From: Lactobacillus iners DSM 13335
Lineage (GTDB): Bacteria; Bacillota; Bacilli; Lactobacillales; Lactobacillaceae
DNA length: 64,000 bases
Direction: 5' to 3'
NCBI RefSeq assembly: GCF_000160875.1
Contig: NZ_GG700805.1
Span: forward strand, 310,001-374,000
Shown here one piece after another: positions 9,662-18,929 of the stretch. Position 1 is the stretch's first letter. Every line of letters starts with the position of its first letter. A model generated the notes under the pieces. It was given only the letters and a program-made list of their open reading frames with translations. It was not told the origin of the DNA and ran no database searches. The position numbers were made by a program, and so were the translations under genes.

Positions 9662-10738
9662 ATGTCAGACATAGGTGATAAATTAAAAAATGCTAGAAAA
9701 GCAAATGGAATGACAATAGAAGACATTGAAAAAATTACAAAGATTCAGCGACGATATCTGTATGCTATTGAAGAAAATCAATTTGATCAGTTGCCTGGTG
9801 ATTTTTATGTAAGAGCCTTTATTAAACAATATGCTCAGGTAGTAGGTCTTAATGGCAAAGAATTGCTTGATGAGTATCATAAAGAAGTTCCTGAAGCCAC
9901 TCCTGAAAAATATGTGGAAAATTCTATTGATAATAAGAGTCAAGAAGTAAGAAAAACCACTAACAATAAAAAAGGTCTTTGGAAGCAATATATTCCAATT
10001 GCGGCTGCTATAATAGCCTTTTTTGTTACTGTTTGTCTTATTTATTTAATTTATGCACATTTCATCAGTAATACTAACCAAAAATCAATAAATCAAGTAG
10101 ATAATGTGACTGTTAAGTCATCAAACGAAGAATCTCAAAAAAAGAAGAAACAACGTGTAAAACACAAGAAAAAAGCTACTTCTGATATTAAATTAGAAAA
10201 GCTTAGTGATACTCTTTATAAAGTTAAAAAAATGGGTAACAAGAGAACTTTAGTTGTTAAAACTGGTTCAACGGCTGTTTTTGCTAGAATCTTTATTGAT
10301 GGTCGATCTGTATGGCACGGTGTTTTGAATGCTGATGATGCACATCAAGTTAAAATTCCACATAATGTCGGTAATGTTACTGTATTTTTTGCAAATACTA
10401 GTTCAGCTGAATTAATTATTGGTGGTAAAAAGCTTAATATTACGAATAAAACCATGCCTAATGCTGCTCGAACAATTACCTTTTTATTTGCACATAAAAA
10501 TGCAGTAAAGACTAATGAAAAGAATCTTGTCAAAAATAAAGAGAGTGAGACTAAACAAGCAGAACAAAATAAAACTAATAATCAAGCGGATACAAAGAAT
10601 GAAAATATAAATAAGCAGGAGAACAAAAACACAACTCCTCAAAATAAACAACCTGTACAACATAGTCAACAAAATGAAACAAATAAACAAAATCAACAAA
10701 GAGATCAAGGGCAAGCTGCCGGAGGAAATAGTAGATAA
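9662..10738 (+). CDS. rodZ: RodZ/YmfM-like cell-shape protein
   Basis: About 358 residues. An N-terminal HTH_25 helix-turn-helix (GDKLKNARKANGMTIEDIEK to about residue 70) is followed by a charged linker, one membrane helix near residues 125-147 (IPIAAAIIAFFVTVCLIYLIY), a basic Lys-rich stretch, a DUF4115 beta domain (about 200-285) and a low-complexity Asn/Gln/Lys tail. RodZ links MreB to the membrane and tunes cell-wall elongation. The ATG at 9662 follows TGAGGG. An in-frame upstream TTG at 9620 lies inside the promoter and is rejected. It is followed after 2 bases by pgsA. Confidence 0.88.
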   Translation: MSDIGDKLKNARKANGMTIEDIEKITKIQRRYLYAIEENQFDQLPGDFYVRAFIKQYAQVVGLNGKELLDEYHKEVPEATPEKYVENSIDNKSQEVRKTTNNKKGLWKQYIPIAAAIIAFFVTVCLIYLIYAHFISNTNQKSINQVDNVTVKSSNEESQKKKKQRVKHKKKATSDIKLEKLSDTLYKVKKMGNKRTLVVKTGSTAVFARIFIDGRSVWHGVLNADDAHQVKIPHNVGNVTVFFANTSSAELIIGGKKLNITNKTMPNAARTITFLFAHKNAVKTNEKNLVKNKESETKQAEQNKTNNQADTKNENINKQENKNTTPQNKQPVQHSQQNETNKQNQQRDQGQAAGGNSR

Positions 10739-10740
10739 AA

Positions 10741-11319
10741 ATGAATTTACCAAATAAATTAACAACTTTACGAATTTTTATGATACCAGTTTTTATTTTG
10801 TTATTAATTTTTCAATGGCCAGCAGGATTCTTGTTATTGGGTTCAACTAAGATCTTTTGGTGTAATCTTATAGCTGCAATAGTTTTTGCTTTAGCTTCAT
10901 TTACAGATTATCTTGATGGACATATTGCTAGAAAGCGTGGTTTGGTAACTAATTTTGGCAAATTTGCTGATCCTTTAGCAGACAAAATGTTAACCATGAC
11001 TGCTTTTGTATTTTTAATAACTTTGAATAATAGTCAACATACTTATGCACCTGCGTGGGTAGTTGCCATTATCGTTTGTCGTGAATTGGCAGTGACCGGA
11101 TTACGCCTACTTTTAGCTGAAAATAAAGGTCAGGTTTTAGCCGCTAAAATGCCTGGCAAAATAAAAACTACAACGCAAATGTTAGCTATTATTTTCCTTT
11201 TGTTAAGTGATATTTACTATATTGGAACTATTTTCCTATATATTTGTTTAGTCTTTACTATTTATTCAGGATATGATTATTTCAAAAATAGTTGGCATAT
11301 TTTTAAAGGATCAATGTAA
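10741..11319 (+). CDS. pgsA: CDP-diacylglycerol-glycerol-3-phosphate 3-phosphatidyltransferase
   Basis: A 192-residue membrane enzyme making phosphatidylglycerol phosphate, the first step to phosphatidylglycerol and cardiolipin. It carries the CDP-alcohol phosphotransferase signature D-x2-DG-x2-AR-x8-G-x3-D-x3-D, seen as DYLDGHIARKRG followed by GKFADPLADK. About four to five hydrophobic segments are visible. Its GGAGG site lies within the last codons of rodZ, so the two are translated from one message. A terminator follows directly, and the cinA gene usual at this place is absent. Confidence 0.94.
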   Translation: MNLPNKLTTLRIFMIPVFILLLIFQWPAGFLLLGSTKIFWCNLIAAIVFALASFTDYLDGHIARKRGLVTNFGKFADPLADKMLTMTAFVFLITLNNSQHTYAPAWVVAIIVCRELAVTGLRLLLAENKGQVLAAKMPGKIKTTTQMLAIIFLLLSDIYYIGTIFLYICLVFTIYSGYDYFKNSWHIFKGSM

Positions 11320-11354
11320 ATTTTGCATTTTTTTGCGTAATATAATTTAGAAAA

Positions 11355-11394
11355 CAAGATTAAGCAACTAATAGTGCTTAGTCTTGCTTTTTTT
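11355..11394 (+). terminator. Intrinsic terminator after pgsA
   Basis: CAAGATTAAGCA at 11355-11366 pairs with TGCTTAGTCTTG at 11375-11386 (one weak position), loop of 8, then a run of T. It ends the ftsK-side operon. Confidence 0.8.
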
Positions 11395-11413
11395 AAAATA
11401 AAAAAAGTATAAT
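11384..11413 (+). promoter_or_regulatory. Likely recA promoter overlapping the terminator
   Basis: TTGCTT at 11384-11389, spacer of 18, TATAAT at 11408-11413. The -35 lies in the descending arm and T run of the pgsA terminator. No LexA/DinR box (CGAAC-N4-GTTCG type) was seen. Confidence 0.5.
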
Positions 11414-11441
11414 TAATTTGTTAAGTTCAAGGAGGATAAAA

Positions 11442-12479
11442 TTGGCTAAAGATGAAAAAAAAGCTGCTCTTGAATTAGCCTTGAAAAAAATTGAAAAAAA
11501 TTTTGGTAAAGGTGCAGTAATGCGAATGGGTGAAAAGGTCGATACTAAAATATCAACTATTTCTACTGGTTCGATTGCTCTTGATACTGCACTGGGAGTA
11601 GGAGGCTATCCTCGAGGCAGAATTATTGAAGTTTATGGACCGGAAAGTTCCGGAAAAACTACAGTTGCTTTACATGCAGTAGCTGAAGTTCAAAAAAATG
11701 GAGGAACTGCAGCATATATTGATGCAGAAAATGCTATGGATCCTGCCTATGCAGAAGCATTAGGCGTTGATATTGATTCATTGATTTTATCACAGCCTAA
11801 TACTGGTGAAGAAGGATTACAGATTGCTGATACTTTAATTTCTAGTGGAGCGATCGACATTCTGGTGGTAGATTCTGTTGCTGCATTAGTTCCACGAGCA
11901 GAAATTGAAGGTGAGATGGGCGATGCACACGTTGGATTACAAGCACGCTTAATGAGTCAAGCCTTAAGAAAATTATCTGGCAATATTTCTAAGACTAAAA
12001 CGATTGCTATTTTCATTAATCAAATACGTGAAAAAGTCGGTGTTATGTTTGGTAACCCTGAAACTACACCAGGTGGTCGTGCTCTTAAGTTTTACTCTAC
12101 TATTAGGTTGGAAGTAAGAAAATCAGAACAAATTAAACAAGGTAGCGATCCTATAGGAAGTCGTGTAAAAATTAAAGTTGTCAAAAATAAGGTTGCACCT
12201 CCATTTAAGGTTGCTACAGTAGATATTATGTATGGTATTGGTATTTCTAAGAGTGGAGAGCTTTTAGATATGGCGGTTGATAAAGATATCGTCAATAAAT
12301 CTGGGGCATGGTATTCCTATGGCGATGATCGTATCGGTCAAGGTCGAGAAAACGCTAAACAATATTTGGAGGAACATCCTGATATTTTCCGGGAAATAAA
12401 TGATAAAGTACGACAGGCCTATGGTATTGACAATAAAGAATCTGATGAAGATTCGAGTGAAGATACCGAGCAAGAATAG
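11442..12479 (+). CDS. recA: Recombinase RecA
   Basis: A 345-residue DNA strand-exchange ATPase, central to homologous repair. Walker A GPESSGKT is at residues 66-73, Walker B is [12 protein letters not shown], and the conserved [19 protein letters not shown] loop is intact. The C terminus is acidic ([12 protein letters not shown]), as usual. The start is a TTG at 11442, 6 bases after a full AAGGAGG. The in-frame ATG-less extension from 11418 runs through the promoter and is rejected. It has its own promoter and is followed by a separate promoter for rny. Confidence 0.97.
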   Translation: MAKDEKKAALELALKKIEKNFGKGAVMRMGEKVDTKISTISTGSIALDTALGVGGYPRGRIIEVYGPESSGKTTVALHAVAEVQKNGGTAAYIDAENAMDPAYAEALGVDIDSLILSQPNTGEEGLQIADTLISSGAIDILVVDSVAALVPRAEIEGEMGDAHVGLQARLMSQALRKLSGNISKTKTIAIFINQIREKVGVMFGNPETTPGGRALKFYSTIRLEVRKSEQIKQGSDPIGSRVKIKVVKNKVAPPFKVATVDIMYGIGISKSGELLDMAVDKDIVNKSGAWYSYGDDRIGQGRENAKQYLEEHPDIFREINDKVRQAYGIDNKESDEDSSEDTEQE

Positions 12480-12491
12480 TTACTATGTTTA

Positions 12492-12520
12492 TTGACAATA
12501 ATCTGCCTTACTCTTATTAT
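12492..12520 (+). promoter_or_regulatory. Promoter for rny
   Basis: Consensus TTGACA at 12492-12497, spacer of 17, TATTAT at 12515-12520. The rny start codon is 43 bases further on. Confidence 0.7.
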
Positions 12521-12562
12521 TAATATGTGTGAATAATTTATATAGAAAAAGGGCGATAGTGT

Positions 12563-14194
12563 ATGCAAAATAATTATTTGAGTTTTGTCGCTATCGTTAT
12601 TTTTTCAATCCTGATTAGTGGAGTGGCAGGCTATTGTTATCGTAAGCATAAATGGGAACAGGCTGCTGAAAATGCAAAAAATGATGCTAAGCATATCATA
12701 GAAAATGCAAGATTGGACATTCAGTCAGCTAGAGAAAAACTACTAACTGAAAAACAAGCATTGCAGGAAATGAAAAAGCATGTTGCAGATCTAAAAAAAG
12801 AGAAAATTCTTGAAGCACAGGAAGAAATTCATAGATATCGTGAAAAAGTTGAAAATGAACTTAACCAACGACGTAAAGAAGTTTCCAGACAAGAGAATAG
12901 ATTGTTGCAACGAGAAGATGCAATTGACCGTAAAGATGGTATGCTTGATCAAAAAGATTGTCAGCTCACACAAAGGGAAAATCAAGTTAAAGAGTTACAA
13001 GCTGAACTTTCTGAAAAACACCAATTAGCTGATGCGTTGATACATCAACGTGAAGAAAAATTATATGAAGTATCTAGATTGTCAGTTGAAGATGCTAAGA
13101 AGATTATTTTGTCAGAGTTGTCGGATAAATTAGTTGCCGAGCGTGCTGCATTAGTAAAAGAGAGTAATGAGCAGGCTCAAGCAAAAGCTGAACATTACGC
13201 AACTAAGTTGATTGTAGAAGCTATTCAGAGTAGTGCAGCAGATACTGTTTCGGAAAATACTGTTTCAGTTGTTAATTTACCAAATGATGATATGAAAGGC
13301 CGCATAATTGGTCGTGAGGGTAGGAATATTCGTTCATTTGAAGCTATGACTGGTATTGATTTAATTATTGATGATACACCTGATGTTGTAGTTTTAAGTG
13401 GCTTTGATCCTATTCGCCGTGAAATTGCTAAGAGAGCCCTAGAAAATTTAATAAAAGATGGTCGTATACATCCTGCGAGAATTGAAGAAACCGTAGATCG
13501 TGCTCGTAAGGAAGTTAACGATGATATTTATGAAGCTGGTGAAGGTGCCTTAATGGAATTAGGTATTCATAAAATGCATCCTGAGTTAGTTAAAATTTTG
13601 GGTCGTCTAAAATATCGCACATCATATGGTCAAAATGTGTTGTCGCATTCAATTGAAGTAGGCAAATTGACAGGTGTAATGGCATCAGAACTTGGTTTAG
13701 ATGAAAAAATAGCGGTACGTGCAGGATTATTACATGATATAGGAAAATCAATCGATCATGAAATTGAGGGGTCACACGTTGAAATCGGTGTAGAACTAGC
13801 ACGTAAATATCATGAATCTGAGATAGTAATTAATGCTATTGCAGCACACCATGGTGATGTGCCAAAAATGTCATTTATTGCAGAGTTAGTTGTAGCTGCA
13901 GATACAATATCTTCAGCTAGACCAGGTGCTAGAAGTGAATCGCTAGAAAATTATATTCGCCGATTGGAGCAGTTAGAAAAAATATCTAAGGGTTATCCTG
14001 GCGTAAAACAAGCGTATGCTATTCAAGCAGGTCGTGAGATTAGAATTATGGTTGAACCAGATAAAGTTTCTGATGATCAAATTGTGTTGTTAGCACGAGA
14101 TATTAAAAATCAAATTGAAAATGAAATGGAATATCCAGGTAATATTAGAGTTACTGTTATTCGTGAAAAGCGAGCTGTGGATATAGCAAGATAA
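12563..14194 (+). CDS. rny: Ribonuclease Y
   Basis: A 543-residue membrane-anchored endoribonuclease that starts bulk mRNA decay in Firmicutes. Order: one N-terminal membrane helix (residues 5-25), a long Lys/Glu/Gln coiled coil (30-190), a KH RNA-binding domain ([18 protein letters not shown], about 230-290), and an HD phosphohydrolase domain with His-Asp at residues 391-392 ([12 protein letters not shown]) and AAHHGD. Length and layout match the family. It is a single-gene unit with its own promoter and terminator. Confidence 0.96.
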   Translation: MQNNYLSFVAIVIFSILISGVAGYCYRKHKWEQAAENAKNDAKHIIENARLDIQSAREKLLTEKQALQEMKKHVADLKKEKILEAQEEIHRYREKVENELNQRRKEVSRQENRLLQREDAIDRKDGMLDQKDCQLTQRENQVKELQAELSEKHQLADALIHQREEKLYEVSRLSVEDAKKIILSELSDKLVAERAALVKESNEQAQAKAEHYATKLIVEAIQSSAADTVSENTVSVVNLPNDDMKGRIIGREGRNIRSFEAMTGIDLIIDDTPDVVVLSGFDPIRREIAKRALENLIKDGRIHPARIEETVDRARKEVNDDIYEAGEGALMELGIHKMHPELVKILGRLKYRTSYGQNVLSHSIEVGKLTGVMASELGLDEKIAVRAGLLHDIGKSIDHEIEGSHVEIGVELARKYHESEIVINAIAAHHGDVPKMSFIAELVVAADTISSARPGARSESLENYIRRLEQLEKISKGYPGVKQAYAIQAGREIRIMVEPDKVSDDQIVLLARDIKNQIENEMEYPGNIRVTVIREKRAVDIAR

Positions 14195-14195
14195 A

Positions 14196-14222
14196 GGTGA
14201 ACCAATGTTGGCTCACTTTTTT
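14196..14222 (+). terminator. Intrinsic terminator after rny
   Basis: GTGAACCA at 14197-14204 pairs with TGGCTCAC at 14209-14216 (one A/C mismatch), a 4-base loop, then six T. Confidence 0.75.
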
Positions 14223-14229
14223 GTTACTA

Positions 14230-14258
14230 TTGTCTTTATTTAATCCTATTTGTATAAT
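14230..14258 (+). promoter_or_regulatory. Promoter for tagO
   Basis: TTGTCT at 14230-14235, spacer of 17, TATAAT at 14253-14258, about 30 bases before the tagO ATG. Confidence 0.6.
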
Positions 14259-14288
14259 TGATTCAGATGTTTAAGAAAGTAGCGAATT

Positions 14289-15425
14289 ATGTTTCAAATT
14301 ATTATAAAAATTTTTTCTTTGGTGATTATATCAGTTTTAATTACACCTTTTATTCGAAAGCTAGCTTTTGTATTAGGTGCGGTAGATAATCCGAATGCAA
14401 GAAGAGTTAATAAAAAACCAATGCCCACTATCGGTGGATTAGGAATTTTTGTTTCTTTTAATATAGGTGAATTTGTTTTATTGCGTAGTCAATTTCCAAC
14501 GCATGAATTATTTTCAATTCTTTTAGCATCGTCAGTTATTCTTTTAACTGGATTAATTGATGATATCTTGGAATTAAAGCCGAAACAAAAAATGCTGGGA
14601 ATTTTTATCGCAGCATTGATCATATACTTTTTGGCAGGAATTAGAGTTAATGAGATATCGTTGCCTTTTATGTCACCAATTAATTTAAGTTGGTGGAGTT
14701 TACCAATTACGGTATTTTGGATTTTAGCCTTGACAAATGCTGTGAATTTGATTGATGGCTTAGATGGCTTAGCTACCGGTGTATCAATGATTTCATTAAG
14801 TACAATGGGTATTGTAGGTTTCTTTTTCTTACATGGTTGGCAAAATTATGTACCTTTAATGTGTATTATGTTAGCTACATGCTTATTGGGCTTTTTACCT
14901 TATAATTTTCATCCTGCTAAAATCTTTTTAGGAGATACTGGAGCTTTATATATCGGCTTTATGATTTCTATATTGTCATTAAAAGGACTGAAAAATGTTA
15001 CTTTTATTTCGCTATTAGTACCAATTATTATTTTGGGCGTCCCATTAACTGATACTATTTTTGCGATGATTAGAAGAAAATTGAATAAAAAGCCGATTAC
15101 CGTTGCTGATAAACATCATTTACATCATCAATTGATGAGAATGGGATTAAGTCACCGTCAAACAGTATTAGCTATTTATGGTATCTCATTGTTATTTTCA
15201 TTCATATCTCTTGTTTTTATATCATCACCGGCATGGGGTATTTGGCCACTGATGATAGGATTATTATTTGCTTTAGAACTATTTGTAGAGACTATTGGCC
15301 TACTAGGAGATAAATTTAAGCCGTTATTACATTTTATTCAAAATTATATCAATAAAATGCATCGATCAGATCCACAAGTTGGTATCTCGCATTTTTCTAT
15401 TAAGAAGGATGAACATAAGGATTAA
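14289..15425 (+). CDS. tagO: Undecaprenyl-phosphate GlcNAc-1-phosphate transferase TagO
   Basis: A 378-residue polytopic membrane enzyme that moves GlcNAc-1-phosphate from UDP-GlcNAc to undecaprenyl phosphate, the first step of wall teichoic acid linkage-unit synthesis. It shows the family motifs VDNPNARRVNKKPMPTIGG, NAVNLIDGLDGLATG (catalytic Asp region), and NFHPAKIFLGDTGALYIGF, plus the cytosolic DKHHLHHQLMRMG His-rich loop. It shares the carrier lipid recycled by UppP. It is transcribed alone and convergent with yigZ. Confidence 0.95.
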   Translation: MFQIIIKIFSLVIISVLITPFIRKLAFVLGAVDNPNARRVNKKPMPTIGGLGIFVSFNIGEFVLLRSQFPTHELFSILLASSVILLTGLIDDILELKPKQKMLGIFIAALIIYFLAGIRVNEISLPFMSPINLSWWSLPITVFWILALTNAVNLIDGLDGLATGVSMISLSTMGIVGFFFLHGWQNYVPLMCIMLATCLLGFLPYNFHPAKIFLGDTGALYIGFMISILSLKGLKNVTFISLLVPIIILGVPLTDTIFAMIRRKLNKKPITVADKHHLHHQLMRMGLSHRQTVLAIYGISLLFSFISLVFISSPAWGIWPLMIGLLFALELFVETIGLLGDKFKPLLHFIQNYINKMHRSDPQVGISHFSIKKDEHKD

Positions 15426-15431
15426 TTTTTA

Positions 15432-15474
15432 AAAAAACGCATCTTTGATTTTTGAGATCAGGGATGCGTTTTTA
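15432..15474. terminator. Bidirectional terminator between tagO and yigZ
   Basis: AACGCATC near 15437-15443 pairs with GATGCGTT near 15463-15470, with a further imperfect inner stem. A runs precede and T runs follow, so it can serve both convergent genes. Confidence 0.75.
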
Positions 15475-16137
15475 TTGATTATGGTAGTCAAAATCTGTTA
15501 ACAAAATTTCATTATACAGGTCTTGTCCGATTGAAAATTCAACATGTTTAGCCAAGATATTATTAATATCTTGCTCAAACTTATCGATGTCTGATGAATC
15601 TAATAATACAGTTAGATTAATATCTGTTGTATATTCTTGTTTAAAAATTGAAATATGATTTTGCCTTAAAAAATATAGTATCTTATCTAAATGCTTATAT
15701 TGGATTGAAAAAGATATTTTTTTTTGCAAAATACATTTAATAACACCAATATTTTCAGCTGCTTGTGTTACAGAGTTGGAATATGCTCTGATTAATCCTC
15801 CAGCTCCTAATTTGATGCCACCAAAATATCTTGTAACAACTGCAGTTATATTGTTTAAATTCATCAATTGCAACGCCTTTAATTCAGGAATGCCTGCAGT
15901 ACCAGATGGTTCGCCATTGTCACATGCTTTAACACATGTATTGTCAAATCCAATAGTGTATGCATATGTGTTGTGAGTAGCATCTTTGTAGAGATTAGTT
16001 ATTTTTTTAACAAAAATTTCAGCTTCTTCAACCGTATTAGTGCGTGCCATGGAGCAAATAAAGCGGCTTTTTTTAATTACTAGTTCGTGTGTACCATTTT
16101 CTTTTATTGTTAAATATTTTTCAGGTTTTTCAGTCAA
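15472..16137 (-). CDS. yigZ: YigZ/IMPACT family protein
   Basis: A 221-residue UPF0029 protein. The N-terminal IMPACT domain carries ATHNTYAYTIG, NGEPSGTAGIPEL and VTRYFGGIKLGAGGLIRAYS, all hallmark segments. A C-terminal ferredoxin-like DUF1949 domain follows (about 140-215). The eukaryotic relative IMPACT modulates translation control. The bacterial role is not settled. It is divergent from comFA, with only about 40 bases between the two starts, a common arrangement in Lactobacillaceae. Confidence 0.9.
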   Translation of the reverse strand: MTEKPEKYLTIKENGTHELVIKKSRFICSMARTNTVEEAEIFVKKITNLYKDATHNTYAYTIGFDNTCVKACDNGEPSGTAGIPELKALQLMNLNNITAVVTRYFGGIKLGAGGLIRAYSNSVTQAAENIGVIKCILQKKISFSIQYKHLDKILYFLRQNHISIFKQEYTTDINLTVLLDSSDIDKFEQDINNILAKHVEFSIGQDLYNEILLTDFDYHNQ

Positions 16138-16178
16138 AATAGACTCCTTTCTGCGTATTAAAAGTAGAGGTGTTAATA

Positions 16179-17468
16179 TTGTTGAATAAACTTGCAGGTC
16201 GTCAATGGATCAATAATCAAGATAACGATATCATAAATTCAAAAGTAAAAAAAGTTCCAGCCATTATTGACAATATTTGCCAGCGTTGTGGGCAATTAGT
16301 CATTTATCGACTGCCAACTGGACATAAATATTGTCATAGTTGCATTGGTTTAGGTAGAGTGAGTGAAAATGATTTTTTATGTAGAATGTCTCGTGTTGGG
16401 GATGCAGTCAAAAACAAAAATCATGTATTAACTTGGAAAGGTGATTTAACTGATCGGCAAGCAAAGGTATCCGCTGATTTATTGCATGCTTTGCAAAATA
16501 ATCAGGATCATTTGGTGCATGCAGTTACTGGTGCAGGGAAAACTGAGATGCTTTTTAAAGCTGTAGAATATTTTTTGCAGCAGGGAAAATATGTAGCACT
16601 GGCGACACCTAGACTTGATGTCGTTAATGAATTATATCCTCGTATGTGTCAAGCATTTGCCAATACTAAAATTGGAAAATATCATGGAAAAATGGCACAA
16701 GATCCCGATAATGAACCATTTATTATTTGCACTACTCACCAACTTTTAAAATATTATCAGGCTTTTGATTTGATAATTATTGATGAAGTTGATGCTTTTC
16801 CATATGTCAATAATCCTATGTTATATTATGGTGCGAAAAATGCTATTAAGCCAACAGGGCAAACTTTTTATTTGACTGCTACACCTTCCAAAGATATGTT
16901 AACTAAAGTTAAAAATGGAGAGATGGGATATTCATTATTGCAACAAAGATTTCATGGTGGCTTGTTAGCTGTACCTGAAGAATATTTGTTTTGGCGTAAA
17001 TATATTAGTGGCGAATCTCTACATCCTTTTTTAATAAAAGTACTAAATGAAATTATTAATAGTGGTAAGCCTTTATTAGTATTTGTACCTAGAATTGCTG
17101 AATTGGGACTTTATCAGACAATCTTGCAAAAAAAATACTCGCAATTAGTGATTGCTAGCGTACATTCGAGTGACAAAAATCGACAACAAAAAGTTGAACA
17201 ATTTAGAAACAGAGAAATATCTATTTTATTAACTACGACTATTTTAGAACGAGGAGTTACGTTTCCAGGAGTACAAGTTATAGTCATAGCAGCAGATGAT
17301 GCTATATACACAACGGCAGGATTAGTCCAAATTGCTGGAAGGGTGGGACGTGCAGCAACTGATCAGGTGGGTCGGGTTATTTTTTGTTATCACCATTATA
17401 CTAAGGCTTTAAAAGAGGCAAAGAAACAGATTGTGGAGATGAATCATGCAACTATGTCTTTTATGTAA
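16179..17468 (+). CDS. comFA: Competence DNA helicase ComFA
   Basis: About 429 residues. A DEAD-box-like ATPase that helps drive single-stranded DNA uptake in transformation. A tetracysteine zinc motif (CQRCG and CHSC) comes near residues 35-60, then Walker A VTGAGKTEM, Walker B IIDEVDAFPY, the SAT-like LTATPS and helicase motif VI QIAGRVGRAA. A GTG at 16170 lies within the ribosome site AGAGGTG. The TTG at 16179 (or 16182) is better spaced and is used here. It overlaps comFC by 23 bases. Other competence genes are outside the window. Confidence 0.88.
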   Translation: MLNKLAGRQWINNQDNDIINSKVKKVPAIIDNICQRCGQLVIYRLPTGHKYCHSCIGLGRVSENDFLCRMSRVGDAVKNKNHVLTWKGDLTDRQAKVSADLLHALQNNQDHLVHAVTGAGKTEMLFKAVEYFLQQGKYVALATPRLDVVNELYPRMCQAFANTKIGKYHGKMAQDPDNEPFIICTTHQLLKYYQAFDLIIIDEVDAFPYVNNPMLYYGAKNAIKPTGQTFYLTATPSKDMLTKVKNGEMGYSLLQQRFHGGLLAVPEEYLFWRKYISGESLHPFLIKVLNEIINSGKPLLVFVPRIAELGLYQTILQKKYSQLVIASVHSSDKNRQQKVEQFRNREISILLTTTILERGVTFPGVQVIVIAADDAIYTTAGLVQIAGRVGRAATDQVGRVIFCYHHYTKALKEAKKQIVEMNHATMSFM

Positions 17469-18129
17469 TCAACCTTTCACAGATGAGGTAGACTTAAAAA
17501 CAATTTTTTTACCTGTAAGTTATGTGGCTAAAATTATTTGCGTGAACTGTTATAAAAAATTTAAAAAAATCACTCATCCAGCATGCATAAATTGTAATTC
17601 TTACAAAAACAAACTTAATCAAGAGCAATTGTGTAATGATTGCTTAGCTTGGAAAGTTAGATATAATGGTGACTTAGCTTTTAACCGCTCGATTTATCAA
17701 TATAATGACGCTTTTCATGATTTGATGGTAGCTTATAAAAGATATGGACATTATGTTTTATTTAATGTTTTAACTGAATTAATTAAAAATCAGTTGCCAC
17801 TTGCGGATAGATATATCCCAATCCCTAGTTCACCAGAACATTTACAACAGCGAGGATATGATACTATTATTTCTATCTATGAACCATTATGCAATTTGAG
17901 TCCCGTTTTAATCAAAAAAGCGGGTGGTGAAGCACAGGGTGAAAAAAATAAAAATGAAAGATTAGCAACTGATAATTTATTTAGCTTAAAAGCAAATGTT
18001 AAATTATCTGGTCAGATAGTATTGCTTGATGATATATATACTACGGGAAGAACGATTTATCATGCATGGGAGATTATCAAAAAAGCCTTCCCTGATTGCA
18101 ACGTAAGTAGTTTTACAATCGCTCGTTAA
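17446..18129 (+). CDS. comFC: ComFC phosphoribosyltransferase-like competence protein
   Basis: A 227-residue protein of the ComF/GntX family. Four Cys pairs in the N-terminal 80 residues (CLLC, CVNC, CINC, CNDC) suggest zinc ribbons. The C-terminal PRTase fold has the PRPP-binding loop VLLDDIYTTGRT. It is needed for efficient transformation in Bacillus and likely works with ComFA. Its ATG lies inside comFA, with GGAG about 10 bases before it, so the pair is translationally coupled. Confidence 0.9.
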   Translation: MQLCLLCNQPFTDEVDLKTIFLPVSYVAKIICVNCYKKFKKITHPACINCNSYKNKLNQEQLCNDCLAWKVRYNGDLAFNRSIYQYNDAFHDLMVAYKRYGHYVLFNVLTELIKNQLPLADRYIPIPSSPEHLQQRGYDTIISIYEPLCNLSPVLIKKAGGEAQGEKNKNERLATDNLFSLKANVKLSGQIVLLDDIYTTGRTIYHAWEIIKKAFPDCNVSSFTIAR

Positions 18130-18154
18130 TTATATATAAAACCGCTTCCAAATA

Positions 18155-18163
18155 TGCTATAAT
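18155..18163 (+). promoter_or_regulatory. Extended -10 promoter for hpf
   Basis: TGCTATAAT (TG-N-TATAAT) with no good -35 element 17 bases upstream. It lies about 47 bases before the hpf ATG. Confidence 0.5.
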
Positions 18164-18209
18164 TATAGTATAAAGAAAACGTCAAAGACGTCGAAGGGAG
18201 AGAATCTTT

Positions 18210-18767
18210 ATGTTAAAATACAACGTTCGTGGTGAAAATATTGAAGTAACAGATGCTTTGAAGTCTTATGTTGAAAAGCGACTTGAAAAGTTAGAGAAAT
18301 ACTTTGAAATAGAATCTGACGTAATTGCACACGTTAATTTAAAGGTATATTCAGAAAAGTCTTCCAAGGTTGAAGTAACAATTCCTTTGCCATATTTAGT
18401 ATTACGTGCTGAAGATACGACTGATGATATGTATAAGAGTATTGACTTTGTATCAGAAAAGTTGGAACGTCAAATTAGAAAATACAAGACGAGAATTAAT
18501 CGCAAGAGTCGTGAACGTGGAATGAGAGACTTTTTCTATGACACAGATGTTGTTTCAGGTGCTACTGAGGAAAAGGCAGTTAGCGGATTTGATATTGTGC
18601 GTAACAAGCATTTGAATTTGAAACCCATGGATGCTGAAGAAGCAATTTTGCAAATGAATATGTTAGGTCATAATTTCTTTATTTTTGAAGATGCTGATAC
18701 TAATGGTACAAGTATTGTATATAGAAGAAATGACGGACGTTACGGCTTGATTGAAACTAATGAATAA
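18210..18767 (+). CDS. hpf: Long-form ribosome hibernation promoting factor
   Basis: A 185-residue protein with an N-terminal ribosome-binding domain (about 1-100: a KYNVRGENIEVTDAL strand and a basic KYKTRINRKSRERG helix) and a C-terminal dimerisation domain (about 125-185: IVRNKHLNLKPMDAEEAILQM, NTDVVYRR-like end). The long form pairs 70S ribosomes into inactive 100S dimers in stationary phase. AAGGGAG precedes the ATG. It is a single-gene unit lying just before secA, a common order in Firmicutes. Confidence 0.95.
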   Translation: MLKYNVRGENIEVTDALKSYVEKRLEKLEKYFEIESDVIAHVNLKVYSEKSSKVEVTIPLPYLVLRAEDTTDDMYKSIDFVSEKLERQIRKYKTRINRKSRERGMRDFFYDTDVVSGATEEKAVSGFDIVRNKHLNLKPMDAEEAILQMNMLGHNFFIFEDADTNGTSIVYRRNDGRYGLIETNE

Positions 18768-18793
18768 TCTAATTGAGGTTAGAAGTTATATAT

Positions 18794-18835
18794 AAATCCC
18801 TTTTTAAAGTGTTTAACTTTTTAGAGGGATTTTTG
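18794..18835 (+). terminator. Terminator after hpf
   Basis: AAATCCCT at 18794-18801 pairs with AGGGATTT at 18825-18832, with a partly paired T/A-rich interior, followed by T residues. Confidence 0.6.
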
Positions 18836-18929
18836 CTGTTATTTATATTTTTAATTTTATAAAAATAATGTTAAAATAGGTTAGTATATTTAAAATTGTG
18901 CACAAATTTTAACGTTAAGGATCGATTTA

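Noticed and set aside
11320-11441. LexA/DinR box in front of recA
   Set aside because: No sequence like CGAAC-N4-GTTCG was found. Only a promoter overlapping a terminator is visible.
16170-16172. GTG start for comFA
   Set aside because: The GTG forms part of the AGAGGTG ribosome site itself. A TTG 9 or 12 bases further on has correct spacing.
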